In this document: piece by piece, positions 36,435 to 47,339 of the stretch
Layout of the letters: every line of letters starts with the position of its first letter
How positions within the stretch are numbered: position 1 is the stretch's first letter
From: Lineus longissimus
Lineage: Eukaryota > Nemertea > Pilidiophora > Heteronemertea > Lineidae
NCBI RefSeq assembly: GCF_910592395.1
Contig: NC_088322.1
Location: 12,025,431-12,089,430, forward strand
DNA length: 64,000 nucleotides
Direction: 5' to 3'
Notes under the pieces: model-generated
The model's database searches: none
Told to the model about the DNA's origin: nothing
The model's input: only the letters and a program-made list of their open reading frames with translations
Made by a program: the position numbers and the translations under genes

Positions 36435-37583
36435 AGCCCAGCATTTTTTAAAAATGACAACTAATACGACAGAATGGTTAGGTTAATCAAATCAGAATAC
36501 AGCTATTGTCGTGAGCTTGCGTGACAGTGTTCATCAATGATTTAAAAAAATTTATTGGGAGGTTTTGAATCCTGGGAAATAAACGGTTGAGTTGCCTGTT
36601 GGGGAAAATTGTCGGGAAAAAATTGTCGATAAATGTGTTTTTCATTATGTTACTGAGTGTTTTATGGTTGTGAACATGGGATAAACTGTCACGATTCACA
36701 GCGTTATCTATTATTTAGGAGTTTATTAATTGATATTGGATTTATTAATAGAGCAACACCTTCAAAAGCTATAATAGTTAAATAATGCGACGCCAAAAGC
36801 CATTGGAATTTATGATCATGAGTATAGTCATACGAAGGAGAAAAACATGCAGCTTTTGTCAATGACAATGGAACAAGCCACAAAAAAAATTCTCAACGAA
36901 TTCAACATCATGGTGATCTGAAGCTTGTGTGAAATAAAAGTGTCGCTCTATTTCACACAAGGTCCATATCGCAATAGCTTGGCTATTACACTTTACAGGC
37001 AAAGAAAATCTCCACCCAAACATAGAGACCTCTGTGGATCAACGGTTAGAATGCTTGACTTTCGATCTGGTGGTCACGGGTTCGACTCCCCGTTGACCCC
37101 CAAAAAAAACAAGTTTCTCTTCGTTTACTTTTTTTATTCATTCATGTACATATGCAGCCCAGCATTTTTTAACACGACGATTGATATGATAGAAACGCTT
37201 TCGGTTCATCGAATCAGAATACAGCTATTGTCGTGAGCTTGCGTGACAGTGTTTATCGATGATATACAAATTTTGACTGGGAGGTTCTGAATCCTGGGAA
37301 ATAAACGGTTGAGTTGCGTGTTGGGAAAAATTGTTTGGAAGAAATTGTCGATAAATGTATTTTTCATTATGTTACTGAGTGCTTTATGGTTGTGAACATG
37401 GGATAAACTGTCACGATTCACAGCGTTATCTATTATTTAGGAGTTTGGATTTATTAATTGAGCACCTTCAGAAACTATAAAAGTAATAGAACGCGACGCC
37501 AACAGCCATTGGAATTATGATCATGAGTATAGTCACACGAAGGAGAAAACATGCAGCTTTTGTCAATGACAATGGAACAAGCC
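36435..37583. repeat. Nested direct duplication in unit 1
   Basis: Two copies, 36435-36879 and 37156-37583, start at agcccagcatttttt and end at aatggaacaagcc, about 720 bases apart. Between them lies the tRNA-like sequence. Units 2 and 3 have the same arrangement (43963-44407 with 44684-45111; 51767-52209 with 52845-53272), so the nested event is older than the array. Confidence 0.85.
37028..37100 (+). repeat. tRNA-Glu-like pseudogene, unit 1
   Basis: A-box-like TGGATCAACGG and B-box-like GGTTCGACTCC fall in the right order. The anticodon arm can be drawn as CTTGA/TCTGG with loop CTTTCGA, giving a TTC (Glu) anticodon and one T-T mismatch. The acceptor ends do not pair and the T arm is off by one base, so this is a tRNA relic or SINE head. 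The sequence ends CCCCAAAAAAAAC, an A-rich tail in keeping with retroposition. Confidence 0.5.
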
Positions 37584-37736
37584 TGAAAGTGTGTAAGACT
37601 CTCGCCATGGAGGTTGTTTTCTGTGACAGTCATCGGAAGATTCACGCGATGTCTCAAAAATGAGGTTGTAAATCTAATACCAGTCCACAGAAGTCCTTCT
37701 TCTTCTGAGTTTGCAAGGAACCTTAGACCCATCACA

Positions 37737-37873
37737 GGGGCGTATAGTAGCTAGCATTATGGTCTTGGAGAGAGAGGGCAAAATGACACTTTTTGAAATT
37801 TTTCGGCAAAAATCATTATCAAAAACACTTTTTTGTGATTTCTGATGGATTTTCCCCCTACTAGCTACGCCCC
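37737..37873. repeat. Short element with GGGGCGTA/TACGCCCC ends, unit 1
   Basis: Starts ggggcgta.agtagctag and ends ctagctacgcccc, an imperfect terminal inverted repeat around 137 bases of non-coding sequence. Copies are at 45265-45401 and 53426-53563, the last with a mutated end (tacgcaccc). A TIR origin is only suggestive. Confidence 0.35.
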
Positions 37874-38382
37874 CGCGCAACGAGAACGTTTAGAAAAACA
37901 CCATTATAAACAATTTATTGGTTTCTATGAATCACATCCTAATCCTGGGGTGATTCGAACACCTTGTCATTCTTTGCTTCTCGGTCTTCATAGAAGTGTT
38001 CGAAGCTTGATGGACCCTGTGCAACTATGTAATCTCTTGTCGCTTTGGATTCCTAAAACAGCTCACATTCATAACCAAAGCTGTATGTGTTAACTGTTGA
38101 TTGATCCTCACTTTCTGTGAACCATAAATACTTAAGTTTGCAGTCTCCGTTATTAGCTTGTTAATTCTGTACAGCTATTATTATAGACATTGCAAGGTAA
38201 AAATATCTGTATACATTTCATCTCCAATATCAACAGAAATAGCTCTTTTGTAGCCATACGAATAACTCGAAGGACACTAGTCTGCACAAATTCCAAGACT
38301 AAATATGCTGCGAATATCAACTTGCCTTCTGGTTAATGTAGTGTATACCACATCCTCCTTGTTACTGTTTGGTGTTTATCCA

Positions 38383-38495
38383 ACCAAAGACAATAATTTG
38401 CAGCATAGAAAGCAGGATGGGTGAAACTAATGTTTTTCAAAATACACTATTTTTCGCCCATCCTGCGTTCTATGCTGCAAATTATTGTCTTTGGT
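38383..38495. repeat. Hairpin with about 43-base arms (unit 2)
   Basis: Equivalent of 30989-31113 with a shorter loop. The left arm has two changes against the right (agaaagc for agaacgc, gggtga for gggcga), one of which is still a G-U pair. Confidence 0.82.
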
Positions 38496-38776
38496 TTGAT
38501 AATGGAAATATATCATTGACCCATAATTCGAGACATCGTGGGTTCGATAATTTACATGGTCCAACATTATCACTGGTGTCTTTTATTCCGATTTTACTTT
38601 CATTTATGATAATACATAAAATCGAAACGTTCTTACCTAGCAGCTAGTGACTATGGTAATTAAAGATATTAAATCCAAGTGTCCAGTAGCTTGTGGTCAT
38701 CTTCTCCTCCTTTGCTAACCCAATTTGCCAGAACCATATCATGATAGTTGCGCACCACAAATGCTTACAGGACGAA

Positions 38777-39811
38777 CTAACTTGCTCGACCCCGACAGAA
38801 CATTTTTCTTAATTCTACTTTATATATCTTCAAAGCACACGCGTATATAACGAAATTAAAACTATGATTTATTAATGATACCGATGTAGCGCTAAACCCA
38901 AGATTCGAAAGGGCGTCATAATCCTTTTCTGATTTTATGAAGAAATATTTAACACCCAAATATTCATATCCGCTGCCTAATCCCCAGATGATGGAGTAAG
39001 GCGATGTTGTTACCAGATATAGAAAAGCATTGAGAAGGAGACTGAGCAAACCTTGTGCCCCTGCTCTGTTCTTCCCCGAGGACGAGATTGTAGCATGTGA
39101 TTGCCAGACGCGAAAAATGATCAGGACACTGCCTGTGAATATGATTAAGCATGGTATACTGTAGGGCAAATACACGTCTAGAAATTCAGCAAGGCAAAAT
39201 AATTCAACGGCGGATAGTTTCAAACCGTGAAAGAAACAAACGTGATGCTCGCCAGCCCATACATATACATTATAATAGACGAGGATTGGTATATTCAGAG
39301 CAGACATAGAGAAAAAAGTTGATATGACGATGATTTGACGTCGTGTTGTTGTGATGAGAAAGCGTACTCTCAATGGTAACCAGATTGCTACACATCGCTC
39401 AATAGTGTATTCTACAAGTATGTACGAAGACACACATGTTAGTGTTCGATTCACGTAGCGAATAATCTTACAGGCCACCGTAGCGTCAGTCGAAAATGGA
39501 TCCTTTAGATAGAAATAGCCGTTCGGAAAGCCATCTATTCCAGTTCGGATCCAGAACCATAATCCGTAGAGCAGGGCCCCTAGGTCTGCCACTGCCAGAG
39601 GCAGGAGGTATGTCGTAGTCCTGCGGTCGTTGCTCCACAACCTCCTGAAAACAATTATGGAAAGAAGATTGCCAAAAATCCCAAATATGACAACGGCGCC
39701 GAGAATATATCTGTTAATCAATTCAGCTAATACCAGCGTGATGTCATAAAAGACGTTGTTGTCTGTTGTATTTGGGAGGTCAGTTGCTAATTCATTGCGT
39801 GGTGAATCCAT
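38777..39811 (-). CDS. Rhodopsin-class GPCR, single exon (receptor B2)
   Basis: 344 residues, a near-identical paralogue of B1 with all motif positions kept (GN 47-48, D76, C114, ERC 138-140, C192, TTSP 268-271, NFVIY 319-323). Private changes are S8L, which destroys the first N-glycosylation sequon (NES to NEL), and E109D. Shared with B3 are S86F in the TM2/loop-1 WSW motif, L270S in the TM6 TTxP motif, V275I, S279G, T307S, L332V and loss of one residue near the C-terminus. The frame is intact, so it is presumably functional. Confidence 0.94.
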   Translation of the reverse strand: MDSPRNELATDLPNTTDNNVFYDITLVLAELINRYILGAVVIFGIFGNLLSIIVFRRLWSNDRRTTTYLLPLAVADLGALLYGLWFWIRTGIDGFPNGYFYLKDPFSTDATVACKIIRYVNRTLTCVSSYILVEYTIERCVAIWLPLRVRFLITTTRRQIIVISTFFSMSALNIPILVYYNVYVWAGEHHVCFFHGLKLSAVELFCLAEFLDVYLPYSIPCLIIFTGSVLIIFRVWQSHATISSSGKNRAGAQGLLSLLLNAFLYLVTTSPYSIIWGLGSGYEYLGVKYFFIKSEKDYDALSNLGFSATSVSLINHSFNFVIYACALKIYKVELRKMFCRGRAS

Positions 39812-41593
39812 CTCAAAAACTCACAATCGAAGTCAAATGAGGACTTATACGAAGGGAGTGTACGTAAGTTCCTCTAGTCTTAGAATTAGGAAGACTGATG
39901 GTAAAATTTTACGTAATCACTGAAGGCAGATAGTGAACGACAAATACTCTTCATTCATGGCAAGATTCTTCTAACATTCTTAGTAATAGTTAAGGTCTTA
40001 ACTAAGAATCTCCCACCAAACATTGACTGATTGTATACGAAACTGGAAAACATCGTAAATAATCTTATTAAATATTATAAGAGTCTGATCAAGATTTTCG
40101 ACCTGAGCAGTGGCATCAATTATATGCATAAATTCGCACCAGCATGTCAACAAGAGCGTGATCAAAAAAGTTTCATAAAGCATATTTTTGCAAAAGATCG
40201 CATCATCAGTCAGGTAAAATCCACCTTAGCCGTAGAAACGCAAAATAAAATGGCTAACGGGTCTAGTAAACATGTTAATCTATCATCATGCTCTGGTTCA
40301 AAGCAGATACCTAATGCGGAATCTAGAATCTAGAGATATGCAGTTTGACGACTGTTGAACTCCAAGAGTTCGTCATCCACATGAACTCCTGAATCCTCGG
40401 TCTCCTCGGCGATAGTTCCTACGCTACCGTTGTGATAACCACTTGCTCCAGTCTGTCCCAGCACACTACACAGACGTGCCAAATCAAAAGTATGACGAAA
40501 TTGTGTGGTTGGACGAAATGAGCATACACGACGTATGTAGACTTATGCATTGGTGATAGAAACATAACAGCACGTTACATGGACACAGTTATTTGAGTTG
40601 AGAAATAATTATGATCAAGTCCCATAATGAACAAATACATGTATCTTGAACTTAAGTCTAAACACGACGAACAAAACGATGATACCCAAGCGGAGGAGAT
40701 TTGCATTCATTCAAACTCAGCATATCAACCATGTCAATCCCATTCCATCTAAAATGGGATGTGCCATGTAACCTAGCGTTATTTCCCTTTATGATGCGGT
40801 CATCAACAAGTCTAAAAATACTGATGCTTTTGTTCTGTAATAAGATTCGACAAAATCTAATCCAAATTAGCTCAATTCGCTATTATTAGGAAAAGTTAAT
40901 TCCAGTGAATCAAAATGTTACGTCTCTTATTTCGGAAATGTAATGAATGAACTAAGCATGTTGAAAGATATTAACTCGCTATTGCTTTATATAAATGGGA
41001 CGAGTGCTGCTTACTAATGGTGTGTGTGTGGGGGGGGGGGCTTTGGCAAGAAATTGTATTCAAATAACAAAGTGTTTGCTTCTTCTTTTATTTTAGAGGA
41101 AACGTATTTTCGTCTTCTTCTCCAAATATGTGACAATAGGGCCGTTTAGACGACGCGAAAAAATCCGGATGCGTCCCGAATCCGGATTAATTTTTCGTCG
41201 TGTAAACGCAAAAAGATCCGGATCAATGTGGTTGCATCCGGACTAAAAAGGTACCATCGCCTTGGGTGGTTTTAATCCGGATTCATCCAGATTCGATCCG
41301 AATGCGGTCTTTTCGCCTGTCGTCTAAACTGCCCTATAATACTTCTGATAATGCTGTACTTTTGTCCAATATATCATGAATAGTATTTTGAACAGGTCTC
41401 AAGAATGTGAGATTCTTGTCGGGAAAAGGACGCCATGACGGTAAAGGAAAACATGTTGGCGACTTTTGACGGGAAGGAAGCAGAAAAGTGACGAGAGAGA
41501 AATTTTATGTCGGCGGTTAACCAGCTTCGAGTGACGAGTGTCGGCGCAGGGCCTTTTAATACAGAGAATCTGTCAGTTAAAAACACTTGTTGG
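39812..41593. other. Spacer between B2 and C2
   Basis: Non-coding spacer equivalent to 32452-34065, enlarged by the private TIR element at 41139-41335. It carries the TG/G tract at 41021-41040. Confidence 0.5.
41139..41335. mobile_element. 197 bp TIR element present only in unit 2
   Basis: Inverted ends are GGGCCGTTTAGACGACG at the left against AGGGCAGTTTAGACGACAGG read from the right. The inside contains several ATCCGGAT palindromes. Units 1 and 3 have uninterrupted gacaatatacttc at this point. Here the flanks are acaata and ataatactt, in keeping with an ATA-type 3 bp target duplication plus one extra base. It is a non-autonomous DNA transposon inserted after the units split. Confidence 0.85.
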
Positions 41594-42679
41594 TCAGGAG
41601 TGAAAATCAGCCTTCTGACATAGTTGTGAAGCACAACATATAACGTACATTCTTCTTAGTTCCTCTTTAAATGTCTTCAGTGTACAGGCATATATTACAA
41701 AGTTAATGCTATGGTTTACAAAGGTAATTGACAGGCTTGCCTGTATAAGACCTAAGAAGGCATCATAGTCCTTCTGGGTAACTAGAAATGAATACTTTGC
41801 ACCGAAAAGGTCAAGCCCATTTCCTAAGCCTGACATTATCGAATATGGTAAAGTCGTCACTAAGTAAAGCAGTGCGATGAGAAGGAGGCTAAGTAAACCT
41901 TGTGCCTCTGCTCTGTTCTTACCTGTGGACGAGATAGCAACACGTGATTTCCAGACACGAGAAATGATCATAATACTGCCTACTAGTATCATCAACCATG
42001 GTAAACTGTATGCTAAAATTACATCTACGATTTGAACAAGAAAGAATGTTTCCAACTTGGATAGCGTTGAATCATCAAAGAAACAAACAGGTTCATGAAA
42101 CCAAATGTACACCTTGTAATAAGTAAGAATGGGTATATTGAGAACGAACATTGAAACAAAGATAAAAATAACGATGTAGTAACGTCTTGATGTTGTTATC
42201 ACTTGTCTGACTTTCATGGGCAGCCAAACGCTAACACACCTCTCCAAGGTGTACCCCACGATAATGTACGAAGATACACAAGTCAATGATCGACTGATGT
42301 AGTTCAACATCTTACAAGCCACTGTAGCTTTGGTTGAAAAGTTATCCTCTGAGTAATAGTAGCCGTTGGGATGACCGTCGATGCCTGACCGGACCCAGGA
42401 CCATAATCCGTACAGAATCACCCCCAGGTCTGCCACGGCCAGCGGAAGGAGGTACGTCGTATTCCGTCGGTCATGTCCCCATACACGGCTGAAGACTATA
42501 ATAGATAAAATATTGCCCAAAATGCCGAATATGATCACGGCACCTAAGAGATAGATGTTTATTATTTCTGCCAGAGCTACTGTGACGTCATAAAAGGTAC
42601 TTTCAGCTGCTCTTCGTGCTTGCGTCGCTGGTAAAGTTTTAACACTTAATGCAGTGCGTGTTAAGTCCATACTGAACAT
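41594..42679 (-). CDS. Rhodopsin-class GPCR, single exon (receptor C2)
   Basis: 361 residues; ATG at 42679 with the same alternative ATG three codons on. It keeps D84, C122, ERC 146-148, C199, TTLP 275-278 and NFVIY 326-330. Differences from C1 are A28T, V49I, T57I, L110S, L160V, V236I and F291L; all except L110S are shared with C3. L110S lies in extracellular loop 1 (YYSEDNF) and is private to this copy. The reading frame is intact. The gene is followed within 260 bases by the private TIR element, so its 3' UTR may include it. Confidence 0.94.
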   Translation of the reverse strand: MFSMDLTRTALSVKTLPATQARRAAESTFYDVTVALAEIINIYLLGAVIIFGILGNILSIIVFSRVWGHDRRNTTYLLPLAVADLGVILYGLWSWVRSGIDGHPNGYYYSEDNFSTKATVACKMLNYISRSLTCVSSYIIVGYTLERCVSVWLPMKVRQVITTSRRYYIVIFIFVSMFVLNIPILTYYKVYIWFHEPVCFFDDSTLSKLETFFLVQIVDVILAYSLPWLMILVGSIMIISRVWKSRVAISSTGKNRAEAQGLLSLLLIALLYLVTTLPYSIMSGLGNGLDLFGAKYSFLVTQKDYDAFLGLIQASLSITFVNHSINFVIYACTLKTFKEELRRMYVICCASQLCQKADFHS

Positions 42680-43172
42680 TCTGAGACTGCCAGTGTGATT
42701 GTTATGAAACGAAACGTTACGAACTGTCTGTTTGACTCGTTATAGATCGTTGTAGGCCATACAGTATGAGAAGAACAGTCAGTGTAGATGAAGCGTATAT
42801 TTCCTGATTTCAATGAAGGAAATTGACAAAATGTACCCAGCATGACCTGCATTTTGACCGTTCATTACTCCATCCAAACAGCAAAATGGATTCGGAGTGC
42901 ATTAAACTCCGTTTATACTTTGCGGATTCCATCCGAAATAGATTCTTACGCGGCACAACAGTTATTTCTGTTTCTAAAGTTTAAAACATAATATGTTTGC
43001 AACAAGTTAAATTTCCTTTTCCTTTTATTAATGGCTGTACAAAAACCTTCTCTAAATGAGTTCTATTTGTGGCATTTGGATATCAAATTAAATATAGTAT
43101 AGTATGGGTTGATCAACGTGCTTTCACATGTGATTACAATTTTTGAAATTTTTGAATAAACAAGGGGCTACT
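42680..43172. other. Upstream region of receptor C2
   Basis: Near-identical to 35152-35644. No exon or clear core promoter is seen. Confidence 0.4.
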
Positions 43173-43358
43173 ATACATGCTTCCCAAAATTGGTGGCTTG
43201 CATTGGAACTAACTTTTCCCCCCTTGTCCGTCATTAAAGGCATTCAAGTGTGTTGGTCAACCATGACTATCTCCTTTGTCCCTCTACCATAAGGCCGAGT
43301 TTCCCCTTATGACATCACTATTTCGGACACTCAGCGCCCCATTTCTGGAAAGTTGTAT
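43173..43358 (+). mobile_element. 186 bp MITE, family M3, copy in unit 2
   Basis: Positional equivalent of 35645-35830, almost identical. Confidence 0.8.
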
Positions 43359-43962
43359 ATAGAGTATAAGTAATTCTTTAATAGTTATTGTTCGGCCTGG
43401 TGCTAACCCCAAATGTAACCCGAATAGTGAGCTTTGGGGGAATGCATCCTACGGCCTTGTGCCAAGCGTAAGAAGTAAAATTGCTTGAGAATTACAAAGC
43501 AGTTCAATTCAAAAATAAGGCCTAAATTTTTTTTTCTCGTGAAGCTACCACCGTGCCAGAAATCAACCATATTACCAATGTAATTAGTGGAGTTGTCATT
43601 AGAAATTATTGAAATCTATCATCATATTTGAAGCGGAGCCAATGATTAATAAACCCATAACCTGTAATGCAGTTACAATCTAACGCTTTGGTAAATTTCT
43701 ATGAGCTAATGTAATATAAAGTGTGATTACCATCACGTCAGGTCGAGTTTGTCCGATGGAAGAGATGTGAAAATGTCGCGTAAATCTGTTTTCAAATGAC
43801 AAGAAAGTTGGTGTTTTCATGAGGCAGGGTGCTATTCGATGATAAATATCAAAATGCCAGCTATCCATCCATTGACAATAACAACTTAATAATTGCCACA
43901 ACAAGCCATTCTAAATAATCTTCACGGCCGCGTCGATAAACCCGCAATCCCTTAATAATGAT

Positions 43963-45111
43963 AGCCCAGCATTTTTAAAAAATGACAACTAATACGACAG
44001 AATGGTTAGGTTAATCAAATCAGAATACAGCTATTGTCGTGAGCTTGCGTGACAGTGTTCATCAATGATTTAAAAAAATTGATTGGGAGGTTTTGAATCC
44101 TGGGAAATAAACGGTTGAGTTGCCTGTTGGGGAAAATTGTCGGGAAAAAATTGTCGATAAATGTGTTTTTCATTATGTTACTGAGTGCTTTATGGTTGTG
44201 AACATGGGATAAACTGTCACGATTCACAGCGTTATCTATTATTTAGGAGTTTATAAATTGATATTGGATTTATTAATAGAGCAACACCTTCAAAAGCTAT
44301 AATAGTTAAATAATGCGACGCCAAAAGCCATTGGAATTTATGATCATGAGTATAGTCATACGAAGGAGAAAAACATGCAGCTTTTGTCAATGACAATGGA
44401 ACAAGCCACAAAAAAAATTCTCAACGAATTCAACATCATGGTCATCTGAAGCTTGTGTGAAATAAAAGTGTCGCTCTATTTCACACAAGGTTCATATCGC
44501 AATAGCTTGGCTATTACACTTTACAGGCAAAGAAAATCTCCACCCAAACATAGAGACCTCTGTGGATCAACGGTTAGAATGCTTGACTTTCGATCTGGTG
44601 GTCACGGGTTCGACTCCCCGTTGACCCCCAAAAAAAACAAGTTTCTCTTCGTTTACTTTTTTTATTCATTCATGTACATATGCAGCCCAGCATTTTTTAA
44701 CACGACGATTGATATGATAGAAACGCTTTCGGTTCATCGAATCAGAATACAGCTATTGTCGTGAGCTTGCGTGACAGTGTTTATCGATGATATAAAAATT
44801 TTGACTGGGAGGTTCTGAATCCTGGGAAATAAACGGTTGAGTTGCGTGTTGGGAAAAATTTTTTGGAAGAAATTGTCGATAAATGTATTTTTCATTATGT
44901 TACTGAGTGCTTTATGGTTGTGAACATGGGATAAACTGTCACGATTCACAGCGTTATCTATTATTTAGGAGTTTGGATTTATTAATTGAGCACCTTCAGA
45001 AACTATAAAAGTAATAGAACGCGACGCCAACAGCCATTGGAATTATGATCATGAGTATAGTCACACGAAGGAGAAAACATGCAGCTTTTGTCAATGACAA
45101 TGGAACAAGCC
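43963..45111. repeat. Nested direct duplication in unit 2
   Basis: Copies at 43963-44407 and 44684-45111 flank the tRNA-like sequence, as in unit 1. Confidence 0.85.
44556..44628 (+). repeat. tRNA-Glu-like pseudogene, unit 2
   Basis: Same sequence as 37028-37100, including the A-rich tail. It was carried along with the tandem unit. Confidence 0.5.
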
Positions 45112-45910
45112 TGAAAGTGTGTAAGACTCTCGCCATGGAGGTTGTTTTCTGTGACAGTCATCGGAAGATTCACGCGATGTCTCAAAAATGAGGTTGTAAA
45201 TCTAATACCAGTCCACAGAAGTCCTTCTTCTTCTGAGTTTGCAAGGAACCTTAGACCCATCACAGGGGCGTATAGTAGCTAGCATTATGGTCTTGGAGAG
45301 AGAGGGCAAAATGACACTTTTTGAAATTTTTCGGCAAAAATCATTATCAAAAACACTTTTTTGTGATTTCTGATGGATTTCCCCCCTACTAGCTACGCCC
45401 CCGCGCAACGAGAACGTTTAGAAAAACACCATTATAAACAATTTATTGGTTTCTATGAATCACATCCTAATCCTGGGGTGATTCGAACACCTTGTCATTC
45501 TTTGCTTCTCGGTCTTCATAGAAGTGTTCGAAGCTTGATGGACCCTGTGCAACTATGTAATCTCTTGTCGCTTTGGATTCCTAAAACAGCTCACATTCAT
45601 AACCAAAGCTGTATGTGTTAACTGTTGATTGATCCTCACTTTCTGTGAACCATAAATACTTAAGTTTGCAGTCTCCGTTATTAGCTTGTTAATTCTGTAC
45701 AGCTATTATTATAGACATTGCAAGGTAAAAATATCTGTATACATTTCATCTCCAATATCAACAGAAATAGCTCTTTTGTAGCCATACGAATAACTCGAAG
45801 GACACTAGTCTGCACAAATTCCAAGACTAAATATGCTGCGAATATCAACTTGCCTTCTGGTTAATGTAGTGTATACCACATCCTCCTTGTTACTGTTTGG
45901 TGTTTATCCA

Positions 45911-46023
45911 ACCAAAGACAATAATTTGCAGCATAGAAAGCAGGATGGGTGAAACTAATGTTTTTCAAAATACACTATTTTTCGCCCATCCTGCGTTCTA
46001 TGCTGCAAATTATTGTCTTTGGT
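45911..46023. repeat. Hairpin with about 43-base arms (unit 3)
   Basis: Same as the unit 2 hairpin, with the same two left-arm changes. This agrees with units 2 and 3 sharing the latest common ancestor. Confidence 0.82.
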
Positions 46024-46304
46024 TTGATAATGGAAATATATCATTGACCCATAATTCGAGACTTCGTGGGTTCGATAATTTACATGGTCCAACATTATCA
46101 CTGGTGTCTTTTATTCCGATTTTACTTTCATTTATGATAATACATAAAATCGAAACGTTCTTACCTAGCAGCTAGTGACTATGGTAATTAAAGATATTAA
46201 ATCCAAGTGTCCAGTAGCTTGTGGTCATCTTCTCCTCCTTTGCTAACCCAATTTGCCAGAACCATATCATGATAGTTGCGCACCACAAATGCTTACAGGA
46301 CGAA

Positions 46305-47339
46305 CTAACTTGCTCGACCCCGACAGAACATTTTTCTTAATTCTACTTTATATATCTTCAAAGCACACGCGTATATAACGAAATTAAAACTATGATTTAT
46401 TAATGATACCGATGTAGCGCTAAACCCAAGATTCGAAAGGGCGTCATAATCCTTTTCTGATTTTATGAAGAAATATTTAACACCCAAATATTCATATCCG
46501 CTGCCTAATCCCCAGATGATGGAGTAAGGCGATGTTGTTACCAGATATAGAAAAGCATTGAGAAGGAGACTGAGCAAACCTTGTGCCCCTGTTCTGTTCT
46601 TCCCGGAGGACGAGATTGTAGCATGTGATTGCCAGACGCGAAAAATGATCAGGACACTGCCTGTGAATATGATTAAGCATGGTATACTGTAGGGCAAATA
46701 CACGTCTAGAAATTCAGCAAGGCAAAATAATTCAACGGCGGATAGTTTCAAACCGTGAAAGAAACAAACGTGATGCTCGCCAGCCCATACATATACATTA
46801 TAATAGACGAGGATTGGTATATTCAGAGCAGACATAGAGAAAAAAGTTGATATGACGATGATTTGACGTCGTGTTGTTGTGATGAGAAAGCGTACTCTCA
46901 ATGGTAACCAGATTGCTACACATCGCTCAATAGTGTATTCTACAAGTATGTACGAAGACACACACGTTAGTGTTCGATTCACGTAGCGAATAATCTTACA
47001 GGCCACCGTAGCTTCAGTCGAAAATGGATCCTTTAGATAGAAATAGCCGTTCGGAAAGCCATCTATTCCAGTTCGGATCCAGAACCATAATCCGTAGAGC
47101 AGGGCCCCTAGGTCTGCCACTGCCAGAGGCAGGAGGTATGTCGTAGTCCTGCGGTCGTTGCTCCACAACCTCCTGAAAACAATTATGGAAAGAAGATTGC
47201 CAAAAATCCCAAATATGACAACGGCGCCGAGAATATATCTGTTAATCAATTCAGCTAATACCAGCGTGATGTCATAAAAGACGTTGTTGTCTGTTGTATT
47301 TGGGAGGTCAGTTGCTGATTCATTGCGTGGTGAATCCAT
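46305..47339 (-). CDS. Rhodopsin-class GPCR, single exon (receptor B3)
   Basis: 344 residues. It shares S86F, L270S, V275I, S279G, T307S, L332V and the shortened C-terminus with B2, but keeps both N-terminal sequons (NES 6-8, NTT 14-16) and E109. Its one private change is A250T in the third intracellular loop (GKNRTGAQG), next to the start of TM6. All signature motifs (D76, C114, ERC 138-140, C192, TTSP 268-271, NFVIY 319-323) are intact and the frame is open throughout. Confidence 0.94.
   Translation of the reverse strand: MDSPRNESATDLPNTTDNNVFYDITLVLAELINRYILGAVVIFGIFGNLLSIIVFRRLWSNDRRTTTYLLPLAVADLGALLYGLWFWIRTGIDGFPNGYFYLKDPFSTEATVACKIIRYVNRTLTCVSSYILVEYTIERCVAIWLPLRVRFLITTTRRQIIVISTFFSMSALNIPILVYYNVYVWAGEHHVCFFHGLKLSAVELFCLAEFLDVYLPYSIPCLIIFTGSVLIIFRVWQSHATISSSGKNRTGAQGLLSLLLNAFLYLVTTSPYSIIWGLGSGYEYLGVKYFFIKSEKDYDALSNLGFSATSVSLINHSFNFVIYACALKIYKVELRKMFCRGRAS

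Larger units (their letters stand above)
30535..37928. repeat. Tandem receptor unit 1 (7394 bp)
   Basis: First of three direct repeats. The left edge is where tcctcaa changes to gaatcacatcc at 30535; the right edge is the junction ctatg/aatcac at 37928-37929. The order inside is: 3' flank with a hairpin, receptor B1, spacer with a poly-G tract, receptor C1, MITE M3, and a nested 720 bp duplication around a tRNA-like sequence. Compared with units 2 and 3 it lacks the private MITE insertions, and it carries the most divergent receptor copies. Confidence 0.93.
37929..45456. repeat. Tandem receptor unit 2 (7528 bp)
   Basis: Direct repeat of unit 1, from the junction ctatg/aatcac at 37928-37929 to the identical junction at 45456-45457. 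It differs from both other units by a private 197 bp TIR element at 41139-41335 and by a short poly-G tract. Confidence 0.93.

Noticed and set aside
36487-37421. Paired 70-71 codon frames (MNRDSLSHVHNHK...) repeated in all units
   Set aside because: They recur only because the nested block and the units are duplicated. They have no domain and no sign of coding constraint beyond overall identity.
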